Below are positions 9,151 through 16,739 of a stretch of 64,000 bases of DNA, in pieces; position 1 is the first letter of the stretch; each line of letters opens with the position of its first letter. The DNA is taken from assembly GCA_964446485.1 (NCBI GenBank), contig CAYUOU010000007.1:14945-78944 (forward strand). Reading direction: 5' to 3'. The notes under the pieces are model-generated. The model was given only the letters and a program-made list of their open reading frames with translations, did no database searches and was not told the origin of the DNA. The translations under genes and the position numbers were made by a program. The stretch comes from JBDRRP01 sp964446485. GTDB lineage: Bacteria; Desulfobacterota; Desulfobacteria; Desulfobacterales; JBDRRP01.

Positions 9151-9309
9151 CTATCTTGCCGGCGATTTGTCCCTATACGCGCGCTCCAACAGCAGGCGGT
9201 CGGCGATGGGCCGGCGGTGATGGGTGCCACCGAACAGCGATCGGATCACGCGTGCGTCAACAACCCACCCGAATCCCAAGTGTTCGAAGAAAACGATGTC
9301 TTCTCTCAT
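9151..9309 (-). CDS. Hypothetical small protein (52 aa)
   Basis: The ATG at 9309 is preceded at a good distance by AAAAGGAGT, one of the better Shine-Dalgarno sequences in this area. The product begins MREDIVFFEHLGFGWVVDA and ends with a basic tail; I do not recognise it. It lies 129 nt upstream of murJ on the same strand. MITE copy 2 ends only 17 bp before the ATG. If that element and one target duplicate are removed, this frame joins without a stop to the ORF at 9472-9651, so it may be either a stand-alone small gene or the C-terminal half of a disrupted one of about 115 residues. Confidence 0.45.
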   Translation of the reverse strand: MREDIVFFEHLGFGWVVDARVIRSLFGGTHHRRPIADRLLLERAYRDKSPAR

Positions 9310-9320
9310 GGTGTGACTCC

Positions 9321-9482
9321 TTTTGTGACGGTTCCGTAAAAAGTCCGATATCTGCGTTACGCGTCATCCTTCGTCATGGCGGCGTACTGTAAGTACTCCG
9401 CATTTTTCAGGATTCGCAAGCCGTATCTCGAACATGTTACGAAATCGTCCTTTTTGCTACTTTTTACCGTTTCATCTTTTGT
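9321..9482 (-). mobile_element. MITE-like element copy 2 with 6-bp target duplication
   Basis: The element at 9327-9476 is a 150-bp copy of the 7233-7382 element in the opposite orientation. It is flanked by TTTTGT at 9321-9326 and 9477-9482; the flanking identity extends to nine bases (CTTTTGTGA) because of shared edge bases. The central palindrome has drifted: GCGGCGTACT pairs with AGTACTCCGC here. It splits a small reading frame (see 9151-9309 and 9472-9651). Confidence 0.85.
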
Positions 9483-9651
9483 GATGGCCCCGGCGTTCAA
9501 CACTGCCGACGCCCACGGCCTTGTTAATTATTGTATCGCCATGTGGTTTCGGATCTTTAGCCAAAAGTTCGTCTTGAGGCAGCCGCGGGAGCATCCGCCG
9601 CGACAGTGCCGGGGTGATTGGCGCCGCCTGGATCGGTTGCTGATTAGACAT
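9472..9651 (-). pseudogene. Short ORF ended by the MITE insertion
   Basis: A 59-codon frame starts at the ATG at 9651, overlapping the end of the RsbW-like gene, and reads MSNQQPIQAAPITPALS and on. Its TGA stop is formed by the first bases of MITE copy 2. Taking out the element plus one 6-bp duplicate (156 bp, a multiple of three) would continue the frame through KRSHT into the small protein at 9151-9309. No Shine-Dalgarno is visible before 9651 and I recognise no domain, so the ORF may not have been a gene. Confidence 0.25.
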
Positions 9652-10078
9652 CGCGCTGCGCGAAAATGATGGTGACTTGATTGGCGTCGCCACAACGCGC
9701 GTAGCTGACATCTTCGGAGAGATGCTTCACGATAAACACCCCGAGCCCACCCACAGTGCGCGCATCGATGTCATCACCGATATTGGGCGGCGGCAGCGCC
9801 AGGGGATCAAACGGCGGACCCCGGTCGATAAATGTCATCACCACGCGACCGGCGTTATCGGCATGGCACCCCACCGTCACCTCACCACCGCCCCCAGGGT
9901 AGGCATAATGGATGATATTGACCAGAAGCTCTTCTGCTACCAGTTCAACAGCCCCCACCCGATCAACGGAAAGCCCACACGCCGCGGCACGGGCCGAGAG
10001 GAAACCAACGGCTTCGGGCAGGTGTTGTAACCTTGCTGGGAATGTGTGTGTGGTCACTGTTGTCACCGTCGTGATCAA
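9644..10078 (-). CDS. RsbW/SpoIIAB-type anti-sigma factor or serine kinase (HATPase_c_2)
   Basis: The 144-residue protein is a single GHKL ATP-binding domain of the anti-sigma kinase type. The N-box is EELLVNIIHYAY, the G1 box DRGPPFDPL, and the G2 lid GGLGVFIVKHLSEDV. Members bind a sigma factor or output protein, and phosphorylate a Ser or Thr on a STAS-domain antagonist. The likely start is the TTG at 10078, which overlaps the TGA of the upstream gene as TTGA; GTG codons at 10066 and 10057 are alternatives, and none has a good ribosome site, so translation is probably coupled. It is third in an operon whose first product carries a STAS domain, which suggests its partner could be encoded in the same transcript. 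Confidence 0.8.
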   Translation of the reverse strand: MITTVTTVTTHTFPARLQHLPEAVGFLSARAAACGLSVDRVGAVELVAEELLVNIIHYAYPGGGGEVTVGCHADNAGRVVMTFIDRGPPFDPLALPPPNIGDDIDARTVGGLGVFIVKHLSEDVSYARCGDANQVTIIFAQRDV

Positions 10079-11076
10079 TAATCGGAACGGAAGCTGGCGA
10101 ATCGCATCGGGGCCTTCACCAAGGGCACGTCCATTTCTCTATGAAACGCCCCCTCCAACCGTTTCACAGCCTCCCGCCGGGAAGGCCCCAGGTACCCGCG
10201 GTATACCGGGTCGTCTTCCGAAACGTGGCGCTCCAAAAGGTAAGTCTCCATGAGCCGAAGTGCCTCGATGGATTTATCGCAGACCGGGTACCCCTTGTCG
10301 TCGAGATAGATGTCATCCCCCCGCTGCACCGGGGAGACATTGTTGATATCCACCAACCTCAGGCAGCCGCTGCGGGTCATGAGCATGTTTCTGCTGCCGG
10401 CCAAATCCGGAATGAACCCCGCTTCCAGAACCATGCGCCGGACGCCGTCCACAAAACGGGCCACTTCGGCACGCAACCGTTGAAAAAACGCGGTGGGATC
10501 CCCCGAGGCGCCATCGCCGATGATGCGCCTGTATAGATCGCCCATCACGTCCACATGCGGCAGTCGCCAGGGAGCCAATTCGTAGCCCTCTGCATACTCC
10601 TGCAGTCCGCAGAGCATCAGGTCGCAGCCGCCGCCGCGGTCGTAGTGAACGATGAATTCTTCTGAGTGCGCCAACTGGGCCCGGGGAAGAAAGGCTTCGA
10701 TGATCCGCAGCCGCCGGATTTCCTCCGCCACTTCCAATAGCGAACAAAACCGGCGCCTGAAGACCCTCAGCATTTTAATGGGAATCGGCCTGGGGTACCA
10801 GCGCACCCCTTCCGACACGATCCCTTCAGATTCCAGGCGCACGGCGTCCGGGTCGAGCACCTCCATGATGTGGGACCGCAAGCCGCATCGGAAGTGGCGC
10901 CGAAACACGTACGGGCATCGGCCTCTGATGAAATTGAGGGATAGGATGTCGTCATGGTACAGGCATGCCTGATCACGGACATCCATGGCACCCATGGGAA
11001 AATCACTTTCTCCGGCGCCGGTCGTCACCTGCGGTGGCAGGCTTACCCAAGCGTCCTCGGCTGTCACGGGACACAT
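10075..11076 (-). CDS. Protein-kinase-like fold protein of unknown function
   Basis: The product is 333 residues from the ATG at 11076. The clearest pattern is GFIPDLAGSRNMLMT followed by LRLVDINNVSPV. This resembles the catalytic loop and the metal-binding Asp of kinase-like folds (a D followed by N five residues on, then a D in a beta strand), as in RIO or aminoglycoside kinases. I do not see a glycine-rich loop or a confident lysine, so activity is not proven. An upstream in-frame GTG at 11115 would extend it but overlap the transporter gene by 52 bp instead of 13. It is sandwiched between a SulP-STAS transporter and an RsbW-type kinase, with overlaps on both sides, so the three are almost certainly co-expressed. 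Confidence 0.55.
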   Translation of the reverse strand: MCPVTAEDAWVSLPPQVTTGAGESDFPMGAMDVRDQACLYHDDILSLNFIRGRCPYVFRRHFRCGLRSHIMEVLDPDAVRLESEGIVSEGVRWYPRPIPIKMLRVFRRRFCSLLEVAEEIRRLRIIEAFLPRAQLAHSEEFIVHYDRGGGCDLMLCGLQEYAEGYELAPWRLPHVDVMGDLYRRIIGDGASGDPTAFFQRLRAEVARFVDGVRRMVLEAGFIPDLAGSRNMLMTRSGCLRLVDINNVSPVQRGDDIYLDDKGYPVCDKSIEALRLMETYLLERHVSEDDPVYRGYLGPSRREAVKRLEGAFHREMDVPLVKAPMRFASFRSDY

Positions 11077-12857
11077 TCCGTCTGGTTGGGCGGACACGTC
11101 TTCACGGTGCGACACTCATTGAAGAGCGCGTACGGGCAGGTGTCCCGGCAGTAGTCGTGATCGATTTCGCCGAAAAGAACGGTGTAGGCATCGCCGCGTT
11201 TTTTTAGCAGGTACCGCGGGTGCATCTCTTCGATAAACCCTGAGCTGGCGAGAACTTCTTTCACAGGGCCGCGGATCTCCATCATTGCCAGCTCGGCACC
11301 GCGGGCTTCGACTTCTTCTTTGAGAACACGCAGCTCCTCGACGCCGGTGATGTCGATGAATGCCATGGACTGGAGATCCAGAAGAAGATATTTTACCGGC
11401 GTCTGCTGCGCCTTGAACCGCTCCAGGATGTGCTCGATGGTATACTCGGCATTGGCGAAATAGATGGCGTTGTCCGATCGCAGCTGGAGGATTTGAGGGC
11501 AGCTCGGCGCGTTCGCCAGGTCGGCGTTCAGGAAAACCCCCAGTTCCGGGACCTTTGAAATGCGGACGATCCTCGGGTGCATGGTTTTCCAAAGGAAAAA
11601 CATGAGCGACATCAGTACGCCGAGAAGCAAGGCCTCGTCGGGTTTGGCGAGAAGGGAGAGGATAAACACCGTAACGGCGACGATGCCGTCGTCCCGGTTC
11701 ATTTTCCACAACCGAAATACTTCTCTCGGATGAAATAGCATCATCACTGCGCTGATGACCATTGCGGCCAGGGCCGCTTTGGGAATGTAGGTGAGGTAGG
11801 GCGTCAAAAACAACAGCGCCACGATGACGCTCAAGGACGTCACTGCGGATGAGATACCCGTGCGTGCGCCGGTGGCGAAGCTGATGGCGGTGCGAGAGAA
11901 GGAGCCGCTCACCGGGTAGCACTGGAAGAATGACCCCACCAGATTGGCCATACCTTGCCCGACAAACTCCTGATCCACATCGAGCTTTTGTTTGGTTTCC
12001 GCCGAGATGCTCTTGCCCACCGAGTAGGTCTCGGCAAAGCTGACCAGCGCCAGCACCACGGCCGGCCCCAGCAGGCGGCTAATGGTGTCGAATTGAAACG
12101 GCGGCATCTCGAACCCCGGCAGGCCGCTGGGGCTCTGGCCAATAATGGCAATGCCCTTGGTATGGAGTTCGAAAGCCACGACGGCGCCGGTGACCGTCAG
12201 CAGGGCCACCAATGCACCGGGGAAAGTGGCCCGCCATTTTTTCAGGCCGAAGATGATCCCCATGGCGACCATACCCACCGCCAGTGTTGGCCAGTGCGTT
12301 TGCGGCAACGCCATGACGATGTTGAGCACTTTGTGAAACATGTACTCGGTGCGTTCGATACGCACGCCCAGCAGATGGGGCAGCTGCGTGGAAATGATGA
12401 TGAGGGCTGCAGCTGAAGTAAACCCTTTGACAGCCGAATGGGAGATAAACGACATGATGATGCCCATTCGAAAAACGCCGGTGAGCAGGTAAATAACCCC
12501 CACCATGAACGATAGCAGGAACGCCAGCCGGATAAACTGGTCTGAACCCGGTTCAGCCAGTGGTGACAGGGTGGTAAGGACCAGAAGGCTCATGATGGCA
12601 ATGGGGCCGGTGGCCAACTGGCGAAGGCTCCCCCACAGTGCGGCGATCATGGGCGTCACAGCGGCGGCGTAGAGGCCGTACACCGGCGGCAGTCCTGCCA
12701 GCAGGGCATAGGCCATGCTTTGCGGAATGAGGACGACGGCAACGGTCAAGCCGGCGGTGAAATCCGCCTTCAAATCGCCCCCCCGATATCCGGAAAACCA
12801 GGACAAGAAGGGAAACATGCGTGCGATAAGGGCGGTTGTATTATTGGGGGGAGTCAT
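11064..12857 (-). CDS. SulP family inorganic anion transporter with STAS domain
   Basis: The 597-residue protein has the SulP/SLC26 membrane core, with QSMAYALLAGLPPVYGLYAA and GSLRQLATGPIAIMS near the N-terminus. A cytoplasmic STAS domain spans residues about 438-565. Relatives move sulfate, bicarbonate or other anions; sulfate is attractive in a sulfate reducer but the substrate is not shown by the sequence. The STAS loop reads FIDITGVEEL, with T504 near the position phosphorylated in anti-sigma antagonists. After STAS comes an unusual tail with five cysteines (570, 574, 582, 588, 595). The ATG at 12857 follows GGAAGG. It is the first gene of an operon with the kinase-like and RsbW-like genes. 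Confidence 0.92.
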   Translation of the reverse strand: MTPPNNTTALIARMFPFLSWFSGYRGGDLKADFTAGLTVAVVLIPQSMAYALLAGLPPVYGLYAAAVTPMIAALWGSLRQLATGPIAIMSLLVLTTLSPLAEPGSDQFIRLAFLLSFMVGVIYLLTGVFRMGIIMSFISHSAVKGFTSAAALIIISTQLPHLLGVRIERTEYMFHKVLNIVMALPQTHWPTLAVGMVAMGIIFGLKKWRATFPGALVALLTVTGAVVAFELHTKGIAIIGQSPSGLPGFEMPPFQFDTISRLLGPAVVLALVSFAETYSVGKSISAETKQKLDVDQEFVGQGMANLVGSFFQCYPVSGSFSRTAISFATGARTGISSAVTSLSVIVALLFLTPYLTYIPKAALAAMVISAVMMLFHPREVFRLWKMNRDDGIVAVTVFILSLLAKPDEALLLGVLMSLMFFLWKTMHPRIVRISKVPELGVFLNADLANAPSCPQILQLRSDNAIYFANAEYTIEHILERFKAQQTPVKYLLLDLQSMAFIDITGVEELRVLKEEVEARGAELAMMEIRGPVKEVLASSGFIEEMHPRYLLKKRGDAYTVLFGEIDHDYCRDTCPYALFNECRTVKTCPPNQTECVP

Positions 12858-12886
12858 GAATGCCTTCCGGGGTGCGAGGAAATAGA

Positions 12887-12908
12887 CCCCAACGCTGCAA
12901 CGTTGGGG
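12887..12908 (-). promoter_or_regulatory. Perfect 8-bp inverted repeat in the SulP leader
   Basis: CCCCAACG and CGTTGGGG surround a 6-nt loop, 30-51 bp before the transporter start codon. It lies downstream of the candidate promoter at 12932-12960, so it would be in the 5' leader. It could be an operator or an RNA hairpin that affects ribosome access. No known binding-site consensus was recognised. Confidence 0.45.
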
Positions 12909-12931
12909 TAGAGAGAACCACGCCGGCGGAA

Positions 12932-12960
12932 AGGCTAAAAGGATATCCCCATTCTGTCAA
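12932..12960 (-). promoter_or_regulatory. Candidate sigma-70-type promoter for the SulP operon
   Basis: On the minus strand a perfect TTGACA (12955-12960) is followed after 17 bases by TAGCCT (12932-12937). The -35 box matches fully but the -10 box matches only three of six, so the call rests on spacing and position. Confidence 0.35.
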
Positions 12961-13129
12961 GCCAGGCGTGGGCGGTTCGGCAATTTTCCCTAAATGAGAC
13001 ACCCCCTTTTCGATGGCCGGTGACAGCATGCAGGGCCGAGATGCGATCCCGTTCATGGCCGGCGCAGCGCTTTCCGCAGGGGAATTCATGAACGCTGATG
13101 CATCCGGAGACAGCGATCCATCAACGGAT
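12961..13129. other. Intergenic DNA, nothing recognised
   Basis: This is the part of the 586-bp divergent gap between the SulP operon and dapL that is not taken up by the promoter or repeat features. Short open frames run through it on both strands, but they have no ribosome sites and run into the MITE. I saw no RNA gene. Confidence 0.5.
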
Positions 13130-13292
13130 TTATTTGATGAAACGGTAAAAAGTAGCAAAAAGAACGATTTCGTAAAATGTTCGAGATCAAGGCTTGCGAA
13201 TCCTGAGGAATGCGGCGTACTTACAGTACGCCGCAATGACGAAGGATGACGCGTAACGCAGATATCGGACTTTTTACGGAACCGTCTTATTT
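13130..13292 (+). mobile_element. MITE-like element copy 3 with 6-bp target duplication
   Basis: The element at 13136-13286 (151 bp) has the same orientation and ends as copy 1 and the same central palindrome, GCGGCGTACT with AGTACGCCGC. It is flanked by TTATTT at 13130-13135 and 13287-13292. It lies just upstream of the dapL promoter, and could affect that promoter or the divergent one, although nothing in the sequence proves it does. Confidence 0.85.
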
Positions 13293-13308
13293 ACGGGTTC
13301 CACCGCCG

Positions 13309-13337
13309 TTGACAGGGTATGGTGAAGCCTTTACTAT
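13309..13337 (+). promoter_or_regulatory. Candidate sigma-70 promoter for the dapL operon
   Basis: A perfect TTGACA (13309-13314) and TACTAT (13332-13337) are separated by 17 bases. Transcription would start near 13344, giving a leader of about 100 nt before dapL. The leader contains a short CCGC/GCGG hairpin. The promoter sits 22 bp beyond the end of MITE copy 3. Confidence 0.55.
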
Positions 13338-13443
13338 GGTTCTTCGGTTAGCATCGCCGCGCACTGCGGGGCATCCAGGACACGATCACAGGACACAATC
13401 ACTCGCCGCGGCCCCTTTGCCGCAATGACAGGGACTCTCGTTC

Positions 13444-14670
13444 ATGATCACTATCAACACCCACTACCTGAAACTCAGAGCATCCTACCTTTTCTCGGAC
13501 ATCGCCAAGCGGGTCGCCGCCTTTCAGGAAGCCCATCCGGATACGACCGTCATCAAATTGGGCATTGGCGATGTGACACACGCCCTGCCACCCTCGGTGG
13601 TGAGCGCCTTTCATGCGGCTGTTGACGAAATGGCCGACGACGCCACCTTCAAAGGGTACGGCCCCGAGCAGGGATATCCGTTTCTTCGAGAAGCCATCGC
13701 CGCCATTGACTTTCGATCCCGAGGGGCCGATGTCTCCGCCGAGGAAATCTTTGTCAGTGACGGCGCCAAGTGCGACACGGGAAACATCCAGGAAATCTTC
13801 GCCCTCCAAACGCGCATCGCCATCCCGGACCCGGTCTACCCGGTCTACCTCGACACCAACGTCATGGCCGGGCGTACCGGCGGCTTCACCAATGGCCGCT
13901 ATGAAGATATCCACTACCTCGAGAGCACGCCGGCCAACGGTTTCATCCCGGATTTACCGGATGCCCCCGTAGACTTGATCTATTTGTGTTTCCCCAACAA
14001 TCCCACAGGTGCCACCATCGACCGCGGCCAGCTCGCCCGATGGGTGGACTATGCCCGGGACCAGAAGGCCATCATTCTTTTCGATGCCGCATACGAGGCG
14101 TTCATTCGCGATGGCAGCCTGCCCCACAGTATCTACGAAATCCCCGGCGCGCGCGAAGTGGCCATCGAATTCCGGAGCCTGTCAAAAACGGCCGGGTTCA
14201 CCGGCACCCGGTGTGCCTACACCGTGGTACCGAAATCCCTCATGGCCTACGATGCCGAGGGGCGTGCACACCCGGTGTGGAACCTCTGGTCGCGCCGTCA
14301 GTCCACCAAATTCAACGGCGTGTCCTACCCGGTACAACGGGCGGCGGCGGCGGCTTTCACCCCGGAGGGTCAGAGAGAAGTCCGCAGGCTGGCTGACGGT
14401 TATCTCGCCAACGCGGCCATCATTCGCCGCGAAATGTCCGATTTCGGATATACCTGTGCGGGGGGTGTGAATTCTCCCTATATCTGGATCGACGGGAAAA
14501 AGGACTCATGGGCGTTCTTTGATGAACTCCTCAACAAGGCGGGTGTGGTCTGCACCCCGGGAGCCGGTTTCGGGGCCTGCGGTGAGGGCTTCATCCGTAT
14601 CAGTGCCTTCAATTCGCATGAAAACGTCACCGCCGCCATGCAGCGCATCCGGGAGGCCCTCACCGCTTGA
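13444..14670 (+). CDS. dapL: LL-diaminopimelate aminotransferase
   Basis: The 408-residue fold-type I PLP enzyme converts tetrahydrodipicolinate directly to LL-2,6-diaminopimelate with glutamate as amino donor, short-cutting the acylated intermediates of lysine and peptidoglycan precursor synthesis. It starts in the usual DapL style (MITINTHYLKLRASYLFSDI), contains KLGIGDVT, FPNNPTGA at 183-190 and SLSKTAGFTG with the PLP lysine at K248, and has the usual length of about 410 residues. The ribosome site is weak (AGGGAC about 11 bases upstream). It is the first gene of a four-gene operon and has its own good candidate promoter. Confidence 0.95.
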   Translation: MITINTHYLKLRASYLFSDIAKRVAAFQEAHPDTTVIKLGIGDVTHALPPSVVSAFHAAVDEMADDATFKGYGPEQGYPFLREAIAAIDFRSRGADVSAEEIFVSDGAKCDTGNIQEIFALQTRIAIPDPVYPVYLDTNVMAGRTGGFTNGRYEDIHYLESTPANGFIPDLPDAPVDLIYLCFPNNPTGATIDRGQLARWVDYARDQKAIILFDAAYEAFIRDGSLPHSIYEIPGAREVAIEFRSLSKTAGFTGTRCAYTVVPKSLMAYDAEGRAHPVWNLWSRRQSTKFNGVSYPVQRAAAAAFTPEGQREVRRLADGYLANAAIIRREMSDFGYTCAGGVNSPYIWIDGKKDSWAFFDELLNKAGVVCTPGAGFGACGEGFIRISAFNSHENVTAAMQRIREALTA

Positions 14671-14703
14671 TGCACTCGACAGCTCCGGAAAGGCGATACC
14701 ATC

Positions 14704-16221
14704 ATGGGCATCACCCCATCGCGTGACCATTTTGACGTTTGCATCTTCGGGTGCGGGATCGGCGGATTTGCCGGCGCCATGCGGGCACTGGATCTCGGAA
14801 AACATGTCTGCGTCATCGAGGGGGCCGAAATCGGCGGCGCCGGCGTCATGTGGGGTGCGCTGGCGTCCAAGACCATGTGGGAGTTGGCCAAGGACTACAA
14901 CATCGCCGCCCAAATCGGCCGGGGATATCGCAGCACCGATCTCACCGTGAATTACGGGGCGCTGCGGGCATCGGTCATCCAAGCCGTCGAAGAAAAGCAG
15001 CAGCAGATGCTATCCCAACTGGAAACCTATTCCCCCCGACGCTATGAGGGGCCGGGCTCAATCACCTACAAGCGTGGATGGGGGGCTTTCGAAGGCCCCG
15101 GAAAGGCGCGCGTTACCGACCATGAAGGTGCGACGACAGTCATCACCGCCGATCACTTTCTCATCGCCACCGGATCATCGCCCAGGCAGTTTCCAGGCAT
15201 CCCAGTGGATCAGCGGCGTATTTTCGACTCCAACGGCATTCTCAACCTGGCGGCATTTCCCAAGCGCCTCATGATCATCGGCGCCGGCATCATCGGCTGC
15301 GAATACGCCACCATCTTCTCCAATCTCAACCAAACCCAGGTTTATCTGGTAGACTATGCCGAACGGATCATCCCCTTTGAAGATGACGACGTGAGCGACT
15401 TTGTCAGCACCAATCTGGCAGCAAACGGGGTCAAAATCTACCATTCCGCCGTGCTCAAAGACATCATCCATCACGATGCGCATATGGATGTGCTGCTCGA
15501 CTTCAATGATGGCCGGTCGAAGGTGGTGAAAGTGGACGCGGTGTTGATCTCCATCGGTCGCGTGCCGAATCTCGCGGGGCTGAATCTGGAGGCCGTGGGC
15601 ATCATGCCAAATGACCGCGGATTCATCGAGATAGATGACAACTGCAGGGTGACAAAGGCCATTTACGCCTCGGGGGATATTACGCAACACCCCGCGCTGG
15701 TCAATCTGGCTGAGACGGAAAGCCGATTTGCCGTAAAAGCCATGTTCGATGCCGTCAAATGGCCCCTGCGCTACGACAATATGTCTACGGTGATGTTCTT
15801 CAAGCCGGCGGTGGCCGCCGTCGGATTCAATGAGCGCATGTGCCAGAATAAAAAGATCCCCTATCGCGTGGCCCATTATTCAAACGCCTTGCTCAGCCGG
15901 GCCATCGCCATGCGCGCCACCAATGGTTTCGTGAAAATCATCGTCAGCGACAACGAAGAGCAAAAAATTCTGGGCATGCGCGCCGCCGGTCCCCAGGCAT
16001 CCACCACCATCATGTCCATCGCCCTGCTGATGGACCAGGAGAAAGGCATCCGCGACGTTCTCAAGTCGGTTCATCCCCACCCCACCATGAGCGAAGGCAT
16101 TCAGGAATGTCTGCGGGTACTGCTGAAAAAATCCGTCTACAAGCACCGGGCCTTCCCCGAACTGATCAAGGTGCGCCGGTGGCACCCGGATACCGGCTTC
16201 ACCGCCGACAACGCCGTGTGA
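14704..16221 (+). CDS. FAD/NAD(P)-dependent oxidoreductase of the lipoamide-dehydrogenase family, lacking the redox disulfide
   Basis: The 505-residue protein has the full flavoprotein disulfide reductase fold: the FAD Rossmann motif GCGIGG (16-21), an NAD-binding MIIGAGIIGCEYA, the second FAD motif YASGDIT, and a C-terminal interface domain with HPHPTMSEGIQE. Where classical members have GGTCLNVGC with the active cysteines, this one reads GGAGVMWGALASK, so both cysteines are missing. It therefore cannot be an ordinary lipoamide or glutathione reductase. It may act as a transhydrogenase-like or other NAD(P)H-dependent flavoenzyme, as soluble transhydrogenase SthA also lacks a full disulfide. 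It is 33 nt after dapL with GGAAAGG about ten bases before its ATG. Confidence 0.78.
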   Translation: MGITPSRDHFDVCIFGCGIGGFAGAMRALDLGKHVCVIEGAEIGGAGVMWGALASKTMWELAKDYNIAAQIGRGYRSTDLTVNYGALRASVIQAVEEKQQQMLSQLETYSPRRYEGPGSITYKRGWGAFEGPGKARVTDHEGATTVITADHFLIATGSSPRQFPGIPVDQRRIFDSNGILNLAAFPKRLMIIGAGIIGCEYATIFSNLNQTQVYLVDYAERIIPFEDDDVSDFVSTNLAANGVKIYHSAVLKDIIHHDAHMDVLLDFNDGRSKVVKVDAVLISIGRVPNLAGLNLEAVGIMPNDRGFIEIDDNCRVTKAIYASGDITQHPALVNLAETESRFAVKAMFDAVKWPLRYDNMSTVMFFKPAVAAVGFNERMCQNKKIPYRVAHYSNALLSRAIAMRATNGFVKIIVSDNEEQKILGMRAAGPQASTTIMSIALLMDQEKGIRDVLKSVHPHPTMSEGIQECLRVLLKKSVYKHRAFPELIKVRRWHPDTGFTADNAV

Positions 16222-16291
16222 ACGATCCGCCGCGCCGGGCGGCACTGCTTTCGATGGAATAACATCATGCCCTCGGTTTGAGGCGTTCGAG

Positions 16292-16705
16292 ATGGCGCTT
16301 TCCCGCAACCAGATGATCGTGTCTTCAGTATTTCTCGTCGTTGCCATGGGGACGGTGGTAGCCATGTACTATCGGGCGACAACCGGTGGGTTTGAAGAAC
16401 GCCTCAAGGAGCACCGGCAACGGGCCGAGGCGACCCAGTCGGCAGAAAAAACGACGGTGCCGGGCGATCGGGTGGTATTGATCAAAGACGAACCGCTCGT
16501 CATGGGACGTGTGAAGCTGGTATACCGGGGAGTGTCCGATGACCGCATTCACCTCGACATCTACCTGCTGGACCTGGATCCAGCTTATCCGTACCCCCGG
16601 CATCTGACGAAGGACGAGGCCGGAAAAAGCATCCATATAGGGTCACGGTTCTACCGCCTTCACGCGGTCACCCGGAAATCTCTGACCCTGGTATTCGCCA
16701 ACTGA
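16292..16705 (+). CDS. Hypothetical membrane-anchored protein (137 aa)
   Basis: The protein begins with one hydrophobic segment (residues about 8-27, IVSSVFLVVAMGTVVAMYY), which would anchor it with its C-terminal part in the periplasm. A charged linker follows, then a small domain rich in beta-strand pattern that ends LHAVTRKSLTLVFAN. I do not recognise the domain. It lies 70 nt after the oxidoreductase and 34 nt before pgm on the same strand, so it is probably cotranscribed. The start codon has only a weak GAG upstream. Confidence 0.6.
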   Translation: MALSRNQMIVSSVFLVVAMGTVVAMYYRATTGGFEERLKEHRQRAEATQSAEKTTVPGDRVVLIKDEPLVMGRVKLVYRGVSDDRIHLDIYLLDLDPAYPYPRHLTKDEAGKSIHIGSRFYRLHAVTRKSLTLVFAN

Positions 16706-16739
16706 CAGGCCTTGAACAACGAATCGAGAGAGGTGCCCC

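Noticed and set aside
13013..13249. 78-codon frame on the + strand before dapL
   Set aside because: It has no ribosome site and half of it lies in MITE copy 3.
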